The notes under the pieces: generated by a model
Database searches by the model: none
Told to the model about the DNA's origin: nothing
The model's input: only the letters and a program-made list of their open reading frames with translations
Shown: piece after piece, positions 57,319 to 64,000 of the stretch
How the letters are laid out: each line of letters begins with the position of its first letter
Position numbering within the stretch: the stretch's first letter is position 1
Position numbers and translations under genes: made by a program
Assembly (NCBI RefSeq): GCF_019352175.1
Contig: NZ_JACBYI010000004.1
Coordinates: 62,001-126,000 of the forward strand
Length of the DNA: 64,000 nt
Direction: 5' to 3'
From: Paenibacillus sp. S150
GTDB lineage: Bacteria > Bacillota > Bacilli > Paenibacillales > Paenibacillaceae

Positions 57319-57366
57319 ATGAAAAGTGACACAAGATATTCACATATTGTGAATAATACAGCATAG
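57319..57366 (+). CDS. Possible 15-residue leader peptide upstream of sdhC
   Basis: AAAAAGGAGTAAC places a near-ideal ribosome site before ATG; the frame reads MKSDTRYSHIVNNTA and stops at TAG. It lies 141 bases ahead of sdhC and overlaps the 19-bp palindrome. It could be a translated leader or a fortuitous start. No homologue can be checked here. Confidence 0.35.
   Translation: MKSDTRYSHIVNNTA
57337..57355. promoter_or_regulatory. 19-bp perfect palindrome, candidate LysR operator
   Basis: TATTCACATATTGTGAATA has 8-bp perfect arms around TAT. Its TTCAC-N5-GTGAA core suits a LysR-type dimer and it lies in the lysR/sdhC divergent region. The half-site order is opposite to Rex and Fnr boxes. 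Confidence 0.5.
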
Positions 57367-57507
57367 TCCGGGAAAACAATGAATAGCGGTGAAAATAGAC
57401 ATTTTGCAGGCTTCGCTAAGTTCCCTGCCCCCTGTTTCAACTGTGCTCCCGGCGGTGTATGCTCATTAATGAAAACGCTGTTTTATATCGGAAAGGGGAC
57501 ACTTTGC

Positions 57508-58173
57508 ATGAGAGGATTTTATTCCAGAAAGATTCATTCCTTGCTTGGCGTTATCCCGCTCGGGTTCTTTTTCCTGGAGCACATGCTGACGAATTTCTCG
57601 GCAGTAGAGGGAGGCGCTTCCGGTTTTGCGGACAGCGTGCTGTGGCTGAACAGCCTGCCGCTTGTCTTCTTCCTGGAATTGTTCGGCATATGGCTTCCGC
57701 TGCTGTACCACGGAGTCTATGGGCTGTACATTGCCTATCAGTCCAAGCCAAACCTGAACCGCTTCAATCTCGAACGGAACTGGCGGTATACGCTGCAGCG
57801 GATCAGCGGAGTGATCACCTTCATCTTCATCGTCTGGCATCTGTACGATACCCGCATTCAGGTGGCGCTCGGCAATGTGGAGCATGAGGAGCTGGGCGGC
57901 GTCATGCATAATATCGTGACCCAGCCGCTGCTGCTGACCGTCTATGTAATCGGCATTGTTGCCGCCTGCTTCCACTTCTCCAACGGCCTATGGTCGTTCC
58001 TGATCAGCTGGGGGATTACGGTGGGGCCGCGTTCGCAAAGAGTGTCCTCTGTTCTGTGTCTCGGTATTTTTGTGGTGGTTACCTTCATGTTCCTGCTGTC
58101 CCTGGTCACCTTCCGCGACAACGAATTCCAGGCTTCGGCTTCGGCTGTGCAGTCGCTGCGCAGTTTGATCTAG
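57508..58173 (+). CDS. sdhC: Succinate dehydrogenase cytochrome b558 subunit
   Basis: 221 residues from ATG 57508 (GGAAAGGGG upstream); the frame runs back to 57379 but that part has no similarity. SdhC anchors the complex in the membrane and carries two hemes in the Bacillus type. Five helices are visible; candidate heme ligands are the histidines of RKIHSLLG, LEHML, LYHGVYG, VWHLYD and CFHFSNG. It is the first gene of sdhCAB. It donates electrons from succinate to menaquinone. Confidence 0.95.
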   Translation: MRGFYSRKIHSLLGVIPLGFFFLEHMLTNFSAVEGGASGFADSVLWLNSLPLVFFLELFGIWLPLLYHGVYGLYIAYQSKPNLNRFNLERNWRYTLQRISGVITFIFIVWHLYDTRIQVALGNVEHEELGGVMHNIVTQPLLLTVYVIGIVAACFHFSNGLWSFLISWGITVGPRSQRVSSVLCLGIFVVVTFMFLLSLVTFRDNEFQASASAVQSLRSLI

Positions 58174-58270
58174 GAACTTGAGAAAGCGTGTCCATCTACG
58201 AACGGACATTATACTTCAATATACAAGATACGGGTTGAAATTCCGCATAACAATTTAGGAGGGAACAATC

Positions 58271-60013
58271 ATGGCATCAGCCGATATCATTATCGTGGGC
58301 GGAGGGCTGGCCGGCCTGATGGCTACCATCAAGGCGGCGGAATCCGGCGCGCATGTGCATTTATTCTCCCTTGTTCCTGTCAAAAGATCGCACTCGGTCT
58401 GTGCGCAAGGCGGCATTAACGGGGCGGTGAACACCAAAGGCGAGGGTGACTCGCCCTGGGAGCATTTCGACGACACCGTGTACGGCGGCGATTTTCTGGC
58501 CAACCAGCCTCCGGTCAAGGCGATGTGCGAAGCGGCACCGGGTATCATCCATCTGATGGACCGGATGGGCGTCATGTTCAACCGCACGCCGGAGGGGCTG
58601 CTCGACTTCCGCCGGTTCGGGGGCACGAAGCGCCACCGGACGGCTTTTGCAGGCGCGACGACCGGCCAGCAGCTCTTGTATGCACTGGATGAGCAGGTGC
58701 GCCGCTGGGAAGCCGAAGGCATGGTTACCAAAAGCGAGAACTGGGAATTCCTCTCGGTGATTCTTGACGACGAGCGGGTGTGCCGGGGCATCAGCGCCCA
58801 GAATCTCAAAACGATGGAGATTCAGACCTTCCCGGCGGATGCGGTGATTCTGGCGAGCGGCGGCCCGGGGATTATTTTCGGCAAAACGACCAACTCGGTC
58901 ATCAACACCGGAACGGCTGCCAGCGCGGTATACCAGCAGGGTGTGCATTACGCCAACGGCGAATTCATCCAGATTCACCCGACCGCGATTCCCGGCGACG
59001 ACAAGCTGCGGCTGATGTCTGAATCGGCTCGCGGCGAAGGCGGACGCATCTGGACCTACAAGGACGGCAAGCCGTGGTACTTCCTGGAGGAGAAATATCC
59101 TTCTTATGGCAACCTGGTGCCGCGCGATATTGCCACCCGGGAGATTTTCAGTGTGTGTGTGGACCAGGGGCTTGGCGTGGGCGGCGAGAACATGGTGTAC
59201 CTCGATCTGTCCCACAAGGACCCGAAGGAGCTGGACGTCAAGCTCGGCGGCATTATTGAAATATATGAGAAATTTATGGGCGATGATCCCCGCAAAATCC
59301 CGATGAAAATCTTCCCGGCCGTACATTACTCCATGGGCGGCATGTGGGTCGACTATAACCAGATGACCAATATCCCCGGACTGTTTGCGGCAGGGGAATG
59401 CGAATACCAGTATCACGGAGCGAACCGGCTCGGAGCGAACTCGCTTGTATCGGCGATCTACGGCGGCATGGTCTCGGGTCCGAAGGCTGTCGAATATATT
59501 AAAGGGCTGAAGAAATCGGTACAGGATATTTCCTCCGCCGTCTTCGACAGCTTCCATAAGACGCAGACCGGCAAATATGAATCCCTGCTGGCGATGTCCG
59601 GCACGGAGAACGCCTATGTGATCCACAAGGAGCTGGGCGAATGGATGACCGCCAACATGACGGTTGTGCGCGATAACATGAAGCTTACGGCCACCATCGG
59701 CAAAATCAAAGAGCTGAAGGAGCGGTACCGCAGCATCAATATGGACGATACGTCGCGCTGGAACAACCAGGGGGTGGCATTCACCCGCCAGCTGTGGAAC
59801 ATGCTGGAGCTGTCCGAGGCTATGACTCTCGGTGCGCTGCTGCGCAATGAGAGCCGCGGGGCGCACTATAAGCCGGAGTTCCCGAAGCGCAACGATGAAG
59901 AGTTCCTGAAGACCACCAAGGCCACCTGGACCGCAGACGGTCCGCAAATCTCTTACGAGGAAGTGGATGTCTCGCTGATTCCTCCGCGGGTTCGGGATTA
60001 TTCGAAGGATTAA
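58271..60013 (+). CDS. sdhA: Succinate dehydrogenase flavoprotein subunit
   Basis: 580 residues after AGGAGG. The N-terminal dinucleotide fold is IIVGGGLAGLMATIKAAESG. FAD is held covalently by the His of KRSHSVCAQGGING. The substrate site includes HPTAIPGDDKL, SESARGEGG and the His/Arg residues of HYSMGGMWVD and GANRLGANSL. It oxidises succinate to fumarate in the citric acid cycle at the inner membrane face. Confidence 0.97.
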   Translation: MASADIIIVGGGLAGLMATIKAAESGAHVHLFSLVPVKRSHSVCAQGGINGAVNTKGEGDSPWEHFDDTVYGGDFLANQPPVKAMCEAAPGIIHLMDRMGVMFNRTPEGLLDFRRFGGTKRHRTAFAGATTGQQLLYALDEQVRRWEAEGMVTKSENWEFLSVILDDERVCRGISAQNLKTMEIQTFPADAVILASGGPGIIFGKTTNSVINTGTAASAVYQQGVHYANGEFIQIHPTAIPGDDKLRLMSESARGEGGRIWTYKDGKPWYFLEEKYPSYGNLVPRDIATREIFSVCVDQGLGVGGENMVYLDLSHKDPKELDVKLGGIIEIYEKFMGDDPRKIPMKIFPAVHYSMGGMWVDYNQMTNIPGLFAAGECEYQYHGANRLGANSLVSAIYGGMVSGPKAVEYIKGLKKSVQDISSAVFDSFHKTQTGKYESLLAMSGTENAYVIHKELGEWMTANMTVVRDNMKLTATIGKIKELKERYRSINMDDTSRWNNQGVAFTRQLWNMLELSEAMTLGALLRNESRGAHYKPEFPKRNDEEFLKTTKATWTADGPQISYEEVDVSLIPPRVRDYSKD

Positions 60014-60115
60014 GATAGATAAAAACGATACTCCGGGTGCCTGCCGGATGGCGGATTTTGTACGGAGTGTAAGCTCAGGAAGCATCGCTCACAAAACTTT
60101 TAGGAGGTAACAGAT

Positions 60116-60880
60116 ATGGCGGAAACTGCTGCAGCTCCCAAAAACGTAAGGTTTATCATTACCCGCCAGGATGAACCGGAAGCGGCCCCCTATACGGAGG
60201 AATTCGAGCTTGCGTACCGTCCGGGGATGAATGTGATCAGCGCCCTGATGGAAATTCAGCGCAATCCGGTCAATGCCAAGGGCGACAGCACGGTTCCCGT
60301 CTGCTGGGAATCCAACTGCCTGGAGGAGGTGTGCGGCGCCTGCTCGATGGTGATCAACGGCAAGCCGCGCCAGGCCTGCGCCGCCCTGATCGATAATCTG
60401 GAGCAGCCGGTCCGCATTGAGCCGATGAAGACCTTCCCTGTGGTCCGTGACCTGGTGATTGACCGCAGCCGGATGTTCAATGCGCTCAAACGGGTCAAGG
60501 CGTGGATTCCCATCGACGGCACCTACGATCTGGGGCCGGGCCCGCGCATGGCGGAGAAGAAGCGCCAATGGGCGTATGAGCTGTCCAAGTGCATGACCTG
60601 CGGCGTCTGCCTGGAGGCCTGCCCGAATGTCAATGAGAAGACCGACTTCATCGGTCCGGCGGCCATTTCCCAGGTGCGCCTGTTCAACGCCCATCCTACG
60701 GGCGAGATGAATGCCGATGAGCGGCTGGAAGCGCTGATGGAGGATGGGGGCATCGACGGCTGCGGCAACTCGCAGAACTGCGTGCGCGCCTGCCCGAAAG
60801 GCATTCCGCTCACCACCTCCATAGCGGAGATCAACAAGCAGACTACGAAGCATATGTTCAAGCGCTGGCTGGGTGTGTAG
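60116..60880 (+). CDS. sdhB: Succinate dehydrogenase iron-sulfur subunit
   Basis: 254 residues after AGGAGG. Three cluster motifs are intact: CWESNCLEEVCGAC...C for 2Fe-2S, CMTCGVCLEACP for 4Fe-4S and CGNSQNCVRACPKG for 3Fe-4S. It passes electrons from SdhA to SdhC. It is the last gene of the operon; a terminator follows about 100 bases later. Confidence 0.97.
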   Translation: MAETAAAPKNVRFIITRQDEPEAAPYTEEFELAYRPGMNVISALMEIQRNPVNAKGDSTVPVCWESNCLEEVCGACSMVINGKPRQACAALIDNLEQPVRIEPMKTFPVVRDLVIDRSRMFNALKRVKAWIPIDGTYDLGPGPRMAEKKRQWAYELSKCMTCGVCLEACPNVNEKTDFIGPAAISQVRLFNAHPTGEMNADERLEALMEDGGIDGCGNSQNCVRACPKGIPLTTSIAEINKQTTKHMFKRWLGV

Positions 60881-60983
60881 CCATACCTCCAACAACCAGC
60901 TGATGGAACAGGAAGGCTGTTCCCCGGAGTGCATTTCGGCCGCATAAGACCGCCTTGCAGCATTCAAAAACACACAAAAGTCA

Positions 60984-61032
60984 GCCAAGCAGCGATTCTT
61001 CCGTTACCGGAGAATCGTTGCTTGGCGTTTTT
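60984..61032 (+). terminator. Terminator of the sdhCAB operon
   Basis: GCCAAGCAGCGATTCT pairs with AGAATCGTTGCTTGGC (one mismatch) and is followed by GTTTTTG. Confidence 0.9.
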
Positions 61033-61302
61033 GCCCCATATGAAAGTAACAGCAGGTGTCTTTGGAAATCAGGCCTTGCCGCCTGCGGGCATGCCCGCAC
61101 CGGAATTTCATATACTTGCCTGCCTGCAGCCTGTTTCTTTCATGCTGTCAAACGGGTACATTTTTAGACAGTCCTTTACAGTAATGCACCGGCCTGCATA
61201 AATGGCCCAGGCAGTCTGTATTCCAACATATATAGGCGTATATGTTATAATCTCCATAATCGCTGCAACATTCAGGCAATGATAAACCAGGGAGGAATAA
61301 CA

Positions 61303-62091
61303 TTGATTTGTCGCGAACAGGACGGATATTGGGTGATGCTGAAGCAGCATGAGCATGGACTGCTGGCTGGTAAATTTGCAGAGTTTTTCAAGGAAGAGCA
61401 TGTTCCGGAGGAAGGCAGGCGCGCGGAGGTGCTGCGGGCGATCGGCAATCATGACCGGGGCTGGATTGATCTTGACGAGACTCCCTTCTGGAATGATGCG
61501 GAGGGCTCGCCGTACACTTTTATGGATTTTCCGCTTGTGCCGAAGCTGACCTTCTACAGGCGGGGATTGGATGAGATTGAGGCGGATACGCCTTATGGCG
61601 CACTGCTGTGCAGCTCGCATTATGAGCGTCTGATCGAGGTGTCGGGGGAGGAAGGTCCCGAGCTTACCGCCTATCTGAAGCATGAGGAGGCCCGCCGGGC
61701 CCGCATCCACCGTCATCTGGAGAACAGCAAGCCGCTTGTCGAGGGCGAACTCTATTATGATGCCAGATTGCTGCAGTTCTGCGATGACCTCTCGCTCTAC
61801 TTGGGGTTGAGCGAGCCGGGAAGCCCGAAGTCGGAAGAGCATCCATGGTTCCGTGACGGCTTCTCCGGCAGCGAGGATTTCAGCTTCACCGCCGGACGCC
61901 TGATTACAGCGGAATGGCAGGATCAATCTACGCTGCTGCTTGACCCTTTTCCATTCACAGAGAACGTCGAGGTAAGCTTCAAGCTGCGCCGGGTATCTAT
62001 GAAGGACGCGGAGAGCAAAGGCATCGCCCGTGCCTACAGCGGCACTGCGGAAGAAGAGTGCCGGATTACCGTGGCCAGCCGGCCGGAATAA
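61303..62091 (+). CDS. DUF3891 family protein
   Basis: 262 residues from a TTG 7 bases after GGGAGG; an ATG at 61279 is in frame but lies before that ribosome site. The sequence matches the uncharacterised DUF3891 family: REQDGYWVMLKQHEHGLLAG near the start, IGNHDRGW with a conserved HD, and CSSHYERL. The histidines and HD pair hint at a metal-dependent hydrolase fold, but no activity is known to me. No signal peptide. Confidence 0.8.
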   Translation: MICREQDGYWVMLKQHEHGLLAGKFAEFFKEEHVPEEGRRAEVLRAIGNHDRGWIDLDETPFWNDAEGSPYTFMDFPLVPKLTFYRRGLDEIEADTPYGALLCSSHYERLIEVSGEEGPELTAYLKHEEARRARIHRHLENSKPLVEGELYYDARLLQFCDDLSLYLGLSEPGSPKSEEHPWFRDGFSGSEDFSFTAGRLITAEWQDQSTLLLDPFPFTENVEVSFKLRRVSMKDAESKGIARAYSGTAEEECRITVASRPE

Positions 62092-62136
62092 GCTGTGCGC
62101 AGCTGAAGGGTATCCGTGAACAGGAGTGTAATGCCC

Positions 62137-62889
62137 ATGGCTTGGTGGATGTGGCCCCTCAATATAGCTGTAATTGTACTGTTTTTATTATGGTTGAACC
62201 GGATGAAGCTGAGCTGGATGGGAAAAGGAGTGCTGCTCGCTCCCATACTGATCTATGCGCTGATTTCGGTGGAAGACCTGCTGAGCTGGATTGACCTCGG
62301 CAGCATTGTTCCGGGGGACCGGGGCCTCCGCGGCCTTATTCTGATCTTTGCCCTGGCGTCCATGCTGTTCTATGTGCTGTTTATTTTCCATGAGATCAAG
62401 GAGTCGAACAGCAAGGAGGTCAGGCTGCAGCAGACGCTGGTGCGCATCAGCATTGCCGCATTCACCTGCATTATTTTTTTCACTGTCGTATATACATCCA
62501 TATATAAGCTGTTTGGACAGTCCTCCTTCGAGGGAAAAGGGCTCGGCGAGGATCTGCTCAGCCAGCTGATTACCTTCCTCTACTTCAGTGTAGCCACCTT
62601 CACCACGGTCGGGTACGGGGATGTGGCTCCGGTGGACAATACCTCGCGCCTTGTCGTCGTTATGCAGATCAGCTTCAGCTTCATCACCGTCGCTTATGCG
62701 TTGTCCATGCTGGGCTTGTTCCGCAAGATCCTGGGCCCCGGCTCGGAAGCGGAAATTGAGGCTGAGATTGATGTCAATATCGATACAGCCGCCGGACACA
62801 AGGTGCAGGAAGCCAAGGAAGAGCTGGAGACAGAGGAGGATGCAGAAAAGGCTCATTCCGCCCGTTCATCCAAGCCAACGGGCAAATGA
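62137..62889 (+). CDS. Potassium ion channel family protein (two-pore-helix type)
   Basis: 250 residues from ATG 62137 (10 bases after AGGAG); GTG 62116 and ATG 62131 are alternatives. Five or six membrane helices; the pore loop TFTTVGYGDVAP holds the K+ selectivity filter TVGYGD. The C-terminal ~50 residues are charged, acidic and probably unstructured. No RCK domain is fused, so gating is unclear. The metallophosphoesterase gene starts 35 bases further on. Confidence 0.9.
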   Translation: MAWWMWPLNIAVIVLFLLWLNRMKLSWMGKGVLLAPILIYALISVEDLLSWIDLGSIVPGDRGLRGLILIFALASMLFYVLFIFHEIKESNSKEVRLQQTLVRISIAAFTCIIFFTVVYTSIYKLFGQSSFEGKGLGEDLLSQLITFLYFSVATFTTVGYGDVAPVDNTSRLVVVMQISFSFITVAYALSMLGLFRKILGPGSEAEIEAEIDVNIDTAAGHKVQEAKEELETEEDAEKAHSARSSKPTGK

Positions 62890-62924
62890 CCCATCATTAC
62901 CCCGCAAGAGAGGAGAATCTCCCT

Positions 62925-63860
62925 ATGAAGCACAAATCGTCCGGGGCTTCTCCCGACCTTTCCGCCGCACCTGCTGAAATCGGCAGCAGGTATAGTGCTC
63001 CGCCGCCTCCTGGCGGCGGCCGCCGAATCACCCGCCGCCAGTTTCTCGCCCGGGGGGCCGCCGCCGTATTTGGCGCAGGAGTGCTTACCGGCGGCTATGC
63101 CTGGCAGGGGGAGCCGAACTGGCTTGACATTACCCGGCTGGAGCTGTCCTTCACCGACCTTCCGTCCGCATTTGCCGGCACCCGCCTGGTTCATTTCAGC
63201 GATGTGCACCTAGGCTTCAACAAGGATGCCCGTGATTTGAAGCGGCTGGCTGGACATATCCGGGAGGCCAAGCCCGACATCATCTGCTTCACCGGAGATA
63301 TGGTGGACAGCTATGCCGAGGATTTGACGGAAGCCGTGCCGATTCTGGCGGAGCTGAGCGCACCGCTGGGCAAATATGCGGTCCTCGGCAACCATGACTA
63401 CAAGAACACGGAGCTGCTCGCCCGTCTGCTGAACGATGCCGGTTTCGGCGTGCTGCGGAACCAGTCTTATCTGATTAAGCAGGGCGGGGCAGCCATTGCG
63501 GTTACCGGACTTGACGACATGCTGCACGGCAAGCCCGATCCCCAGGCGGCCCTAAAGGGTGTCCCTGAGGGAATGTTCAATCTGCTGCTGATGCATGAGC
63601 CGGATTACGCGGATATGGTTGAGGCTTATCCCTTCCATCTGCAGCTGTCCGGGCATAGCCATGGCGGGCAGATCCGGCTGCCCTTTGTAGGAGCGGCATA
63701 CACTCCTTACGGATCGGATAAATACATAAGCGGCTTGTATTATACGGACAAGAAGGGGATGCCGGTGTATGTCAACAGAGGCTTCGGTGAAACCTATATG
63801 CCATTCCGGCTAATGTGCAGACCGGAACTGACCATTATCACCCTGCGCCGGAGGGAATAA
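62925..63860 (+). CDS. Tat-exported metallophosphoesterase (YkuE-like)
   Basis: 311 residues from ATG 62925, 8 bases after AGGAGA. A twin-arginine motif RRITRRQFLARGAAAVFGAG near residue 35 precedes a hydrophobic stretch. The calcineurin-like core has all metal-binding blocks: VHFSDVHLG, CFTGDMVD, VLGNHDY, LLMHEPDYAD and LSGHSHGGQ. It would be folded in the cytosol and then moved across or tethered to the membrane. The substrate is unknown. Confidence 0.93.
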   Translation: MKHKSSGASPDLSAAPAEIGSRYSAPPPPGGGRRITRRQFLARGAAAVFGAGVLTGGYAWQGEPNWLDITRLELSFTDLPSAFAGTRLVHFSDVHLGFNKDARDLKRLAGHIREAKPDIICFTGDMVDSYAEDLTEAVPILAELSAPLGKYAVLGNHDYKNTELLARLLNDAGFGVLRNQSYLIKQGGAAIAVTGLDDMLHGKPDPQAALKGVPEGMFNLLLMHEPDYADMVEAYPFHLQLSGHSHGGQIRLPFVGAAYTPYGSDKYISGLYYTDKKGMPVYVNRGFGETYMPFRLMCRPELTIITLRRRE

Positions 63861-63940
63861 CCGCGCGGCTCCGGTATAGCGGCAAACGGATCAGCCGGGG
63901 CTCACGGCAGCGGCAAGCCGCAACAGAAAAGGAGACGCGC

Positions 63941-64000
63941 ATGAGCACCTACGATACGTTATTATCCATGGCACGGCAAGGAGAAATAGTTGAACTAAGG
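63941..64000 (+). CDS. Start of an unidentified gene, cut by the window end
   Basis: AAAAGGAGA lies 5 bases before ATG at 63941. The 20 codons seen give MSTYDTLLSMARQGEIVELR, too short to name. Confidence 0.6.
   Translation, partial: MSTYDTLLSMARQGEIVELR

Noticed and set aside
57337-57355. Rex or Fnr operator
   Set aside because: Those boxes read TTGTGA...TCACAA; here the half-sites are in the opposite order (TTCACA...TGTGAA).

Overview
The window looks like a Paenibacillus chromosome or that of a close relative (moderately GC-rich, strong AGGAGG ribosome sites, several TTG starts). The main grounds are the many carbohydrate importers of the LplB/YtcP/LipO type, the YesM/YesN-type two-component systems and large membrane-bound AraC regulators beside them, and the sdhCAB operon next to a LysR gene. 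This genus assignment is an inference from gene content; no 16S rRNA is present.

Layout. 1-2.5 kb: 3' end of uvrC, then a cytosolic NagZ-like GH3 enzyme. 3.1-6.2 kb (minus): an amino-sugar/fucose operon, nanE - ROK kinase - GH29 alpha-L-fucosidase. 6.6-12.9 kb: a membrane AraC regulator and a three-gene importer. 14.2-26.0 kb: a 1522-residue secreted GH81 beta-1,3-glucanase with four discoidin-like and two Shr-HID-like modules, a second importer, and a YesN/YesM pair. 26.1-30.1 kb: a CPBP membrane protease diverging from a ktrB-ktrA potassium uptake operon. 30.6-36.6 kb: an AraC regulator diverging from a third importer, followed by an overlapping radical-SAM / flavin split-barrel gene pair whose function I do not recognise. 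37.0-45.4 kb: a minus-strand importer-GH3 operon with a YesN-type regulator, and the cognate YesM kinase divergent from it. 45.5-46.2 kb: a compact graveyard of broken genes (GntR regulator, ABC ATPase start, CPBP protease end). 46.3-53.0 kb: another membrane AraC regulator and a fifth importer. 53.0-56.0 kb: dispersed repeats, hairpins and a dead IS element. 56.0-60.9 kb: LysR regulator, a complex intergenic region (66-bp tandem repeat, Fur-like box, 19-bp palindrome, tiny leader ORF) and sdhCAB. 60.9-64 kb: DUF3891 protein, potassium channel, Tat-exported metallophosphoesterase and the first codons of a further gene.

How it works together. The five importers each have one lipoprotein and two permeases but no ATPase; by analogy with B. 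subtilis they would share one MsmX-like ATPase encoded elsewhere. Each importer has a dedicated sensor/regulator beside it, and several have a glycosidase, so the region reads as a set of glycan-scavenging cassettes. Two catabolite-control (cre-like) sites fit this. The spaces between cassettes are filled by at least four families of short dispersed repeats, plus remnants of an IS element and of a group II intron reverse transcriptase.

The least explained coding content is the radical-SAM (CX8CX2C) / PNPOx-like pair at 34.9-36.6 kb. The least explained non-coding content is the 51-bp-unit repeat (48.7-49.1 and 53.3-53.5 kb) and the lysR-sdhC intergenic region.
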